From: Mansonella perstans
Taxonomy: Eukaryota > Nematoda > Chromadorea > Rhabditida > Onchocercidae
Direction: 5' to 3'
DNA length: 64,000 bases
Assembly (NCBI GenBank): GCA_037074765.1
Contig: JBAMDO010000096.1
Location: 142,302 to 206,301, forward strand
Shown here: one piece after another, positions 1-11,400 of the stretch
How positions within the stretch are numbered: the first letter of the stretch is position 1
Layout: every line of letters begins with the position of its first letter
Position numbers and translations under genes: made by a program
Notes under the pieces: generated by a model
Databases searched by the model: none
What the model saw: the letters and a program-made list of their open reading frames with translations, nothing else
What the model was told of the DNA's origin: nothing

Positions 1-267
1 AGCTGAATTGAGTTGAGTTGAGTTGTGTACGCACCAGATCCCCAAACTTCGGATAAGTACCAAAGGTGTAATTGTTGTTAATTCATTTAATGCAATACCA
101 CAGATGCAATACCACATTCCGGTTGATATGCTGGATTGTGCATAAATTATTAATGCATGAGTTGAAAACAACAGTACTAGTAAAGAATATGAAAATTACA
201 CTGAACGATAATTTAAGTAATTTATCCATTTTGAAAAAAATGGCCCCTGTCCAAAGTTAGTAAGTAG

Positions 268-970
268 TAATATGGCTAACGTTTATCATCTGTCTTGTCA
301 TCATTTTGTCATCTGTTTGTCACCTGTCTCAAATGCAACATTTGTCATCTCTTACATTTGCAAAAAAGATTAAGGGAATGATTTATTTAGTCAGCAATTT
401 AAAATTGTCCATATGTGTGATACCATATACTAATATATCAAAGGAACCTCACCAACCCATTTCTTCCTTTTTTCAACCCCTATTATGATAAGGGATCAAG
501 AAATACATGTATTACGAAAAGGAGGTTGGAGTGCAAGCACGGAAAGCTCGTTGTTAAATTTCATTTTTATGTTTTAACTGCATTTTAATAGACGACGCTC
601 TTCTCAAACTTATCTTGCAATTCGAAAACTCCCTAACTATTTCTCTACAAACCATGTTTCATGATCCAGAACCAATCGACCATCACCATCATTACTTTTC
701 GATTAGTAATATGGCTAACGTTTTGTAGGTGCACATTGAAAGTATCATTAATTTATAGTGGAACAGCATTTGTCGTCTACAGTGCAGCGTTTTGTCACCT
801 CAGTGCACCATTTTGTCATCTCACTGCAGCATTTTGTAATCATGTGCAGCATTTTGTCTCTCAGTGCAGCATTTTGCCATCTTAGTGCAGCATTTTGTCA
901 TCTATTGCAAAAAGAAAGGAAATGATTTAATCAGCAATTTAAAAATGTCCATATGTGGCACTACCATATG
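268..970. repeat. Duplicated block with 21-bp unit expansion
   Basis: 268-432 and 704-970 share the order AGTAATATGGCTAACGTTT, CATTTTGTCATCT, GGAATGATTTA and CAGCAATTTAAAA.TGTCCATATGTG. The second copy is longer because CAGTGCAGCATTTTGTCATCT-type 21-mers (776-905) are repeated about six times. Confidence 0.85.
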
Positions 971-2739
971 GTGACAAATTTCATTTTTATTTTTCATGTT
1001 TCTCAAATTTCACAAAAATCACTATAACTGAGTCGATACTACACATTTGCAAAAATTAGTTTGTTTTTTTCAGGGGAAAAAAAGCTAACATTTAGTTAGG
1101 TTTTTGAAATTCCGCCCTTCGTAAATAAAATTTTCAAATTATTGAAACGCGCGAAATTTCGTCACTGAAATTTTTTCCTTTCAAAGTTTAATTTTATTTA
1201 TGCAAAATAAATTTGATTAACTTTAAGAACACAAAACTAAATACTTGCAAGTAGGGACAAAAACATATTGATCATACGGAATCAGAGAGGATAAGTTAAT
1301 GGTCACTCATTGATGATAAATTTTGTTTGAAAAACATTGTCGATTGGGGAGAGAGAAGTGATCATTTGCACAGATCGTATTTGCAAATAAAATTAAATAA
1401 TGTCAAATTAGATCTGGGAAATATTTTATTTATTCTATAGAAATCATGGGGAAGTATTTTTGGAAATTTTTTTTTGCAATGATTAATTTTAATCTTTTCT
1501 TGAAAAAATCATTGAATTCTGGTGTAATTTGAAGTTTCAACAAAGTCGTTAAAATTTAAAAAAAGTAGAATTAAGCATTTCAAACAGGCTATAAGCATAA
1601 TTTGAATATGCATATTGTTTATTGCCTGCACATACATAGTTCAAAAAATGTTAGCACATTTTATTCATAAATAATTTCAGTGAATGTTAATGGATTTAAA
1701 TTTGCGCAAACGTCGTGGGTAAATAAAGAATGTCAACTTCGTTTTCTTTTTTGTTTGTTTATCATTTCTTGAAGCGTCGTGTGTGGTCCTTTCTTTTTAT
1801 ATCATTTATCAATTGTTGAAGCGTTGTGTGTGGTCCTTCTGTGTAGCATCCTGTCATTTTGCTCGAAAATTTTCAATCTTTTTGAGAAAAGTTTTCTCTT
1901 CGAGCGATTTCATCGTAAAATAAACCGAGCACCAAACCAACACCGAACCAACAACAATATCAGTCCTCATTCTATCGGATGGTATTTGCAAGATACAGTA
2001 AGATACAGTCTCTGGTTGTCAACAAATGTTTTTTATATTCTAAAAAATATTTTAAAATTTAACTTAAACATTGATTTTTACAAATGTTATGATTTACTTT
2101 GATACTTTCATAAGATGAAATAATGATGAATAAATGAACAAATAAAATAATGTCAAAATTTACTTAAGCATACTGCTGTCCAATTGTCAAGTACAAAGTG
2201 CACACACAAGTCATCATTCGATTTCTTCGTCAAACTTCACATCAATTTGAGATTGCGCCTTAATAGATCAAAGCGCGAAGTTTTTTTTTTCTCGCAGATT
2301 ATTCGATAGATATTGAGTAAGTAAGAAATGATATGTAAGTAGGAAAAAAAAATTTCCAAGTGATAAATTATCAATGATTATTAATGAACAGTGAAATTTA
2401 GGAGGGAAGTTTTCTTTAAATTTGTCTTTTTTTTTGGCAGATATTCTTGAAATTTTGGGTAAATGAAAATATGAGATTTTCGATATGTTTCAGTCATTTC
2501 TTTTTTTTTTTTTAATTTATGAACTTCTTTTCATCAAATAGGTCATTTCTGTTATTTTTTGTGAAGGTCATTTCTGGTCATGTGTGCGATTTTTTGTGAA
2601 GCAGTTTACACATCTTTAGCAACTTCTTAACTACTTTCACAAATATTTCACATTCTGGACAATTTTTACATTTGTAAAATATTTCACATTTTAAGCAATT
2701 TCTCAATCAGCATTCCCTTGTGATAAGCCAACCAATCAA

Positions 2740-3236
2740 GAGTAACTGAAGTAACACAGTTCTTGAGAAACTGAAGTAACACAGTTCTTAGAGTTACTGA
2801 AGTAATACAGTTGTAGACTAACTGGAGTAACACAGTTGTTAGACTAACTGGAGTAACACAGTTGTTAGACTAACTGGAGTAACACAGTTGTAGACTAACT
2901 GGAGTAACACAGTTGTAGACTAACTGGAGTAACACAGTTGTAGACTAACTGGAGTAACACAGTTGTTAGACTAACTGGAGTAACACAGTTGTAGACTAAC
3001 TGGAGTAACACAGTTGTCAGACTAACTGGAGTAACACAGTTCTGAGAGTTACTGAAGTAACACAGTTCTTGAGTAACTGAAGTAACACAGTTCTTTGAGT
3101 AACTGAAGTAACACAGTTCTTTGAGTAACTGAAGTAACAGAGTTCTTTGAATTACCGGAGTAACACAGTTCTTAAAGTAACTAGAGTAATATAGCTCTTT
3201 GAGTAATTGCAGTAACAACTCTTAGAGTAAGTCATA
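2740..3236. repeat. 25-26 bp minisatellite (about 19 units)
   Basis: Tandem units of CTAACTGGAGTAACACAGTT type. The ends of the array carry a related CTGAAGTAACACAGTTCTT version and the centre is the most homogeneous. The 107-codon minus frame across it is repeat-derived. Confidence 0.95.
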
Positions 3237-3689
3237 AAACAACTCAAAAGATAGACTAGTATATACTACGTAATAGTAGTAATGTTAATTTATCAATTAT
3301 TTAAATTTCAATGACTGATTAGAAAGTTTGTAAAAGTTGCGCTTGTTTGTTTAAGGTATTGAATATTTGCTTACATTTATAAATATTCATAATTTTTAAG
3401 TTATACATAAAACCTGCATTATTTGTTTATTTAATTTTTAATTCAATTTATAATGAATAGAAATGATTTTATTTGAATAATTTCAAAGCTAAATACGATT
3501 TTTGTGAAATTAACTTAATTGCCTGAGATCATTTGAATTGTGGTTATTGGATTTTCTCACTATTTGATGAAATTAACTTAATTGCCTGAGAATTTAGTCG
3601 AACTCTCGTTTTTTCCTCTACGAATTTTTCTCTGAATTTATTTCTCCAAAAAACTATAACATAAATCAGTCCACTGATTTATTAATCAA

Positions 3690-3890
3690 AGAATAATAAA
3701 TATTACTAAACCAAAAGCGTTAGGGACAATAGACAAACTTATTATTCGGCAAAACTGTTTGATGTGTCAAATAACAATAAGTATTCGTAAGTTAAGAAGC
3801 CTTGGACGACAGTGAACTTGTATTATTCGGCAAAACTGTTTAATGTGTCAAAGAATAATAAATATTCCTAAGCCAAAGAACCTATTAGGC
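3690..3890. repeat. Diverged repeats with TATTATTCGGCAAAACTGTTT core
   Basis: The core TATTATTCGGCAAAACTGTT and GTGTCAAA.AATAATAA recur two to three times with changing spacers of around 90 bases. Confidence 0.8.
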
Positions 3891-3957
3891 ACAATTATTT
3901 ATCAGTTTCAATTAATAACAAAAATGATTTCATCGTCAAGTTTAGCTTCTAAAATTT

Positions 3958-4135
3958 TACGACCAAAAAATTCACGTATTATATTCAAATTAATTAAAAT
4001 TCACACCTCATGTTCAAATTAATTAAAAACCGCACCTTATATCCAAATTAATTAAGATTCATACTTTATATTTAAATTAATTAAAGTTCGCACTTCACGC
4101 TTAAATTAATTGAAATTCACACCTTATATTTAAAT
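3958..4135. repeat. ~31-bp minisatellite, six diverged units
   Basis: Units of the form TTCACACCTTATATTCAAAT followed by TAATTAAAA. Six degenerate copies in a row. Confidence 0.88.
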
Positions 4136-5362
4136 TACTTTGAAATCTTTAGCAATTCATTGTAATTTGTCATTTTTCACTTTTAATTATGCAGCAATCA
4201 TTAAGTTCCCATAGCTGATTTATGTGTATTCATATTAAGTTATCCATTCTATCAATTGATGATTTTTTTAAAAAAAATCGTTTCGGAAAATTTGAATTTG
4301 AAATTTAAAAAAAAAGTTAAAAAAAAATTTGAATTAAAAAAAAAAGGATCAGTAAGGAAATTTAGCAAAGATTTATGATGCTTAAAAGTTTTTCTTGCCT
4401 AGAAAATATTTTTACTTAAATTCATACAATATCAATCAATTAAAACAAAATGTACAAATATTTTGAGCAATATTTTCTCTTAGCAGTGAATAAAAATCAA
4501 GGTAAATTCAATGAGACATGTAGAGATAGAGACAAAGAGAAAGAGAGAGAGAGAGAAAGACAGAAAAAAAACAATTTTATACATTTTGAGATCATTAATC
4601 ATTAATTTAAATCAATAACAATAAACAACAACAATAACAGTGATAGTGGTAATAGTGGCAGCAGTAATTTGTGCTAGTATCAATAAAGAGCATTAATTAT
4701 GAACATCCATTAACTATTATTAATTAACTTATTTTATTATTAACAAAAGATCAAAATTTACAATGAAAGATGAAAATGAAGTATATCATTTGTACGAGGT
4801 ACAAAATTTTCCATTTAAAAATATTTCATGAGAAGAACTATAGTATTGATCTAAAACATCTTTTACAGTGATGAATGACAAGAAATCATAATAAGATAGC
4901 TTGCTGACAGAATAATTGGGTGGAAATTTCCAAAACGTAACTTTATGAAATTTCAAACTTAACACAGAGATAGAAATGTAGAGCGAAAACAAATGATTAA
5001 GATTAATTCGAATCATCTTTAAATTTTCTAATTCAATGCTAAATCAAAATTTAAATTGAAAATTCTTTTTTATTATTTAAAAAAAAAGGAAACAATCATA
5101 ATCAATATTATTTGCTATATTAATAATCAATATTATTTGTTGTATTGTCGAACACGGACAGAGAGATATCAAAAATTGCATAATTGCTAAAATAAACTTA
5201 CTATTAAAATAGGAAATGATTTGAACGAAATTAACAAATTATTGGCAACATAATAAATATTCAATATTTTTAAACATCAAATTATTCTTTGCTAAAAAAT
5301 TTAAAACTATTTTAACTAAAATGAAATTTCGAAATTTAATAAATAAATCCATCCAATCATTT

Positions 5363-5368
5363 TTTATT
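5363..5368 (-). terminator. AATAAA poly(A) signal for the IL-17 receptor-like gene
   Basis: TTTATT on the plus strand reads AATAAA on the gene strand, about 80 bases after the stop codon at 5448-5450. Confidence 0.4.
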
Positions 5369-5447
5369 CCGCTTAAGCGAATATTTTAATAATCAAGTAA
5401 ATGAAGCAGATTTTTAGTAAATATTCTAGGATAATGGTATAAGGAAA

Positions 5448-8400
5448 TTAAATATTTATAATGTCTTTTCCGGAAATAAAACCAGAATCATGTAATGGAT
5501 GTCTATTATTGTCTATCATTTTTTCAGACGAATTACTATCATCAATGATCGTAAAGTTATTGAGTTGATCGTTGAGTTCGTCATCGGCTATTGCATCATT
5601 GCTGGTATCATCATTATTATTGATGGCTGTTGCAACAATCTGGATTTGTTGAGCATCATCTGTTAAATTTTCCAATTCCAGAACTATTTCGGATGGAGTA
5701 CTGTTTCGACAACCATCAAATAATTCATCTGGTAAATCAGATGATAATTTTGATCGAGTCATTATTTGCTGTTCCGAATTATCATTATTGTCTGATTTGA
5801 CAATTGGTTCATTGATGTTTTGTCGTATTGAAACCTGATTCGGTTTCGCAATAGCTGTTAGCTGTGCTACACGCCAATGCGTATTAATAAACCAGCTTGG
5901 ATCATCTTCCAACATTTTTGATGTTTCCGTAACAGCTTCTAACAATTTTGCATACATCGAATTGTATGCAACAAAGCACGAATCAATTTTAGTATCAGAA
6001 TCGGTTAAATTTGAAATTAATGAATTAATATTGTCCGGAATTATATATTGCAAAGAGCAGCTTAATGGTGGTAGAACAAACATCGGTAATGTATATTTAA
6101 ATCGAACTGATATTATTGATGAATGCCTGAATGAATAAAATAAATAAGAAATTTAAATAAGTTTAATTTCAAAAACAAACTCTGTGATTTTACAGAAAAA
6201 AAAACGACGGATTTAAACATAGTCCTGAATGATAAAATGAATTAATAAGAAATTTGAAAACAGTAACTGAATAAAAAAAAACTCATAGATCCATCATCAT
6301 TTTTCGGCATATTTAATTAAAAATTAATTTCTCAAGTTTCAAATAATTTTTTCTTGAAGGATCAAATTTTAAAAATTTCGTTAATAAATAACTGATAATT
6401 TTTTTAACTAGAAATTTTGGGTAGCAAATTGATGACACTTTTTAGGATGCCATTTTGGAAAAAAAAATTTGTTTAATGAATAGAAAATAATTTACAAATA
6501 ATCCAAAGTTTAAATCAAAAGATCAGACATTGAGGGGGTTATACTTAGATTTAAGATTGCTGATGATTTCGATCAAAATAATTTCAAAAACGAAGGATTT
6601 AAATATAGGCCATGGTTGGATTAATTGAATTTAGAAAACTTAACAATGATAATTGTTATCATTATAATGATTTAGCTAATTAAGCTCCGACTGCTCGCAA
6701 TCATCTGGCCAATAATATTATCATTGTGATGACAAGCCTAATTAAGGCAATCAATCAATTCCGCTCGTTTTTAACAATCCTAATGAGTTCCTACCTGATG
6801 TAACTAATTGGAAAAAAAAGCCATTAATATTAAAGACTTACAATAATGCTTGATCAATTTGTTTATCGAATAAATCATCAAGTGGATCGGGCTCCTTACG
6901 TTCAATACGATATTCCTGTTGAATCTTACAACGATAATGATAATATGTTCCTTCAGAATTGACAATAATCACTTTATCAGCATTTAAAATCGATAAACTG
7001 ATATAATCCAAAAGATTACGCTCAATCTGAGCAATATCCCAAATATCCAGCTAGAAACTGATAATTAATATATTTGATTTTATATTCCAACATTTACATA
7101 ATTAAACTCATGATAAGTTATAATAATTAAACCCATTGATAAGTTATAATAATTAAGGTCATAATAAGTTACAATGATCAAACTCACGATATGTTGTAAT
7201 AAGCTATATTTTATCAAACGTACAGTTATATATACATATACTTATTATTCAATTTTAAAAAATACCATCAATAAATTTAAAAAAAAAAACTCACATGAAT
7301 TTCGAAATTAAATACACTGCGTAGATATTCCGCAAAAAGTAAAACACATTTTTCATGTAATAAACTGTCATGCGTATAAATTAGTAAAATATTAAGTCGC
7401 GCTAAAAAAAAAAAGAAAAAAAAAGAATTAATAAATTTATTACCTAATTTATGAAGTTAATAATAAGTAATAAAGTTCCAAATATTGCTGTAATTAATGA
7501 CTTCTTTTTTTACGAAGATTTTATCTCACAGGTTTTCCATAAATCTGATGATTGCGAGCATTTTTTTAATTTAAAAAAAATTTCAAAGCAAATCTTTTGG
7601 GACAAAAAAAAGTGTTTCAAAATTTAAAGTTCAAAGTTTAAAATAAAAAAAAAAAAAAACGAAATCAAACCAATATGAATTAAAGGTGCTTGACTATTGG
7701 ATGTGCTTGTTAGGGTTGTTGCTGATGGATCCGTTACAAATCGTATTCGTATTGCTTTATTTGTTAATTGTAGATGAACATGATATAAATATAAGATATA
7801 GAGTAAGAAAAATATTATCAAAATTATAACCAAAAATACTGTTACCAATACTATTGCCCTGTAAAATTATTTAAATTTTTAAAGCACCAAAAAAAAAAAA
7901 AAAAAAAAAAAAAAACGGATTACGAAAAAATTACCAAAAATTAAACTTTAATACCAGAAAGTTTCACATACAGCAAATGTAGCACACTTCGAGATTAAAA
8001 TCAATTTGAAGAGACAAATGTCTAATTAATTTAACTTTAATAAAGAATAATTACTAGTGCAACCAGTAAAATCAAATTCAAGAGAATAAGATGGGTTAAG
8101 ATAACTTATAAATATCACTTCATAAATAATTTTTGAAATTAAAATCAATTGGAAGAGATAAATGTTTAATTTATATCTAATTAGCGTTCAATTTCCTAAT
8201 TAACTTTAATTTATATCTAATTAACGTTTAATTTGTATCTAATTAATGTAATTTAACTTTAATAAGAAATAATTACTAGTGTAACTAGTGAAATCAACTT
8301 CAAATAACTTAATGAATAAGAGAGGTTTAAAAAAAAGGAAAAAAATCAAATGAAAAACTAAGTTGATATCATTAGTTTGCAAGTTAAGTAAATTCTAAAA

Positions 8401-11400
8401 CTCGTATTGCCTCTACGATAATGATTTGATGCTGGAACTTGTAAAAATGTTGAAGTATCTGAAAATTTACGGATCAGGCTCACAATTTTTGTAATGTAAA
8501 AAATAAAAGTTACAAATTTATTGCTTAATTAATTTACTATGAAAAAGAATTTTCACTACTTGCCATATATATTCAGAAGCATTATTTTCGGTACGAAAAA
8601 TTAAAGTATTATTTCGTTCCAAGCCTAATGTAATAGATAACGGTTTCTCCATTCCTGAAATTGAAAAACAGAATTTTCGATTAAAACAGGTAAAGATGAG
8701 GAAAGGGTAGGTAAAAATCCCTTCTCAGGAAAAATTTTCCACAGTTTTTTAATCATAAAAAGATGCAAAAAACTTTTGAAAAATTTGATTGATTTGAATT
8801 AAATTAATTTTTTTCTTCCAATAGATTAAAATTTCCAAAATTATGGATCAATAGAGAAATTTCATCTTGTAAAGTTTTAAAAGTCCATCCACTTGTAGTC
8901 TTTTTTTTTCCTTTACTTCTAATATCAGAAATTCAAACTAACTCTGAATTCGAACTTTATGCCAATCAGCAGCAATACAGGAACATACCATCCGATTATC
9001 AGATAGACTAGTACTTAATACCGGGCATAGACAACGACCATCACGGGAACGTTCGATCGGTATAACAGATGGCATGAAATATTGATCTACCTGTAAAAAA
9101 AAAAAGCAGTATGACATAATTTCATTTCATTTCGTTTTTTTTGGTCACAATAATTAAAAAATACAGGTAAATTTACAGGTTAATTACACATACAACAATA
9201 AGTTACGCTATCGCAATTTCTCAATTCAGTACATTTCAGTAAAAACAGTTTATTTTTTCTCCTCAAATTACGAGAAGAAATAGTATGAAATTATAGGAGT
9301 ATTAGATCATCTATTTATTTATGTAAAAGACTTTTCACTTATTATTATTATTTTTTTTAATTAAACCGATTACTTCTAAATTGGTAAAATTGTACTGGCC
9401 AAAAAGGATTGTTTGATTATCAAAATATTCCATATACATCATTTCAACTGGTACCACTGCACTATGAAGTAATTCTAGGCCACTTTCATCCTTCAATCGC
9501 ACTTCATAACCTTCGAAACAGTAATGCGGTGGTGCACCAACAAATTCAACCTGTATTGTTCGTGCTAATGGATGCACCAAAATACGTCGAAACCCACCAG
9601 TCCACCGGGATGCTTGTAAATTTGCTAAAAAAAATTTTTTTCAATTAAATTGTTAATAATTTTTGAAATTCATCACTAACAAAATAGTTTATAAGAAAAA
9701 AAAAAAAAAAAGAAATTCATCACTAACAAAATAGTTTATAATATAAGAGTGAAAAAACAAAATCGAGAATTTTTTAAAGAGATTTTTTTTTTCTTTTTTT
9801 TTTTTGCTAATATCAACAACATGTGATAAAAAATTTAATAATTATGATTAAAATTTTAATTAATAATTGTGATGAAAATTTTGGAACAAATAATTAAATA
9901 TTTGATTAAATTATGAGAAAAAAGAAATTTTTACATGTTCGTTTACAGTCATGTTCAGCGATCGTATCATTATAATAATCTGAAAAAAAAAAAAAAAAAA
10001 AAAAATCCAAAATTAAGACAAATCATTGTATTGCGCTTATCAAACAAGCTTAATATAAAATTCAATAAAGTTTTTGATTGGAATCATAAATTTTACCACT
10101 AAGCTTATAAAGCAAACAAGATTATTGCTTAGTCACTGATCACATCCATTCCATTGTATCGAATTTCTTTTTTGTGAAATTTACGAAATTTTTAAAAATA
10201 ATTTTCCTAATTCCCAACTGAATTTACACTCAGTTTAAATCCATTTCATTAACTATTACTTCTATCAGTAATCTGTATAATTTCACTATTATTCCTTCGA
10301 TTATTGATTACCTCTGATCACGTCCATTCCATTGTATTGAATTTTTTAAAAATAGTTTCCCCTCGATCACTGGATTTACACTCAGTTTAAATTCACTTCG
10401 TCAATTATTATACTATCAGTAATTCTTATCATTTCACTGTTATTCCTTCCTTTTTTGTTCATTCAAAATGTCATCGCCATTCCTAGCAAAATTTACTATT
10501 ATTTATTTACCAGGATGATGAGGCATCAGGACATGTTTCCGGAGAATTGTTGTCTGATTTTTTCTTTTTGGTAAACTTATCACTTTAATATCATAAGTTT
10601 CGTCAAATTCGAATAAACTTTCTGATGTGAAATGAAGTCGAGGCTAAAAATATAGGAGTAATTACTGCCTGTGACAGTTGGCAAATTTGTCAACTGTCAA
10701 CTATATTATCAAATATATTTGCAAAATTTAATCCTTAAAACTTCAACGTCTTTCTTTTTTTTTTTTTTTAATAACTAGCTTTAATATTATATTTTGAAAT
10801 TTGAATAGTTTTAATATTGTGAGATAATAATCTCACATTGAAGTGATTCCGAAATTTGAATTTGAAATATGCAAAGTTAACTTTTTTTTAATTAAAACTT
10901 AGATTTTTTCCTCACAAATTTGAAATGAAATATTAACCATTTTAGGTAAGAAATATAGTTGGAATGCTAATTTTTAAATTCAGGTAAAGTTTAAAAGCAA
11001 TAATTTATCATTATAAAGAATACAATATTAGTTATATAAATCACTGTTCATTTCAAGAGCATTTTTTTTTAGGAATGAATAGGATAAGTAAAAAAAAAAG
11101 CAAACCACAATGGTAATTAAATTATTGTTCCAATTAGAACTTGATATATTGAAATGAAAGCATGATCGATTAAATGAAGCATCTGCAATTTCCAATATGA
11201 AGCCAAGTAACAATGATGTAAAATCTGCAAAATATTTCATGATTGAAAAGAAAAATAGGGGGAAGAGAGAGAGAGAGAGAGAAGGAAGTAAGGAGAGGAA
11301 AAAAGACTTACCAAATAAAAGTTAAATTTCGAACAAATTTATGACAAAAAAAGAAATTTTTTTTAATTTGGGCTAATTTTTTTTTAATGAAAATATGACA

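Larger units (their letters stand above)
1..5447. other. Repeat-rich intergenic region without a supported gene
   Basis: Short open frames here (up to about 107 codons) are AT-rich or repeat-derived and show no recognisable domain. The region holds the minisatellites listed separately, a GAGA tract near 4540, and smaller duplications such as GTGTGTGGTCCTT at 1778-1840 and GAAATTAACTTAATTGCCTG near 3510 and 3570. Confidence 0.6.

Noticed and set aside
1779..2102. 107-codon plus-strand frame
   Set aside because: Begins in a duplicated GTGTGTGGTCCTT segment, no recognisable similarity and no splice-consistent partner exons.
2895..3218. 107-codon minus-strand frame with LLQLVYN-type repeats
   Set aside because: It is a direct translation of the 25-26 bp minisatellite; unit length drifts and no domain is present.
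2740..3236. CRISPR-like regularly repeated array
   Set aside because: Units are contiguous without unique spacers and the genome is clearly eukaryotic.
4786..5016. 76-codon minus-strand frame downstream of the receptor gene
   Set aside because: AT-rich, no domain, lies beyond the receptor's likely poly(A) signal, no splice support.
8402..8458. Extra 57-nt exon of the receptor between exon 9 and the TM exon
   Set aside because: It has AG and GT edges, but no phase combination links it to both neighbours without a stop or frame change.
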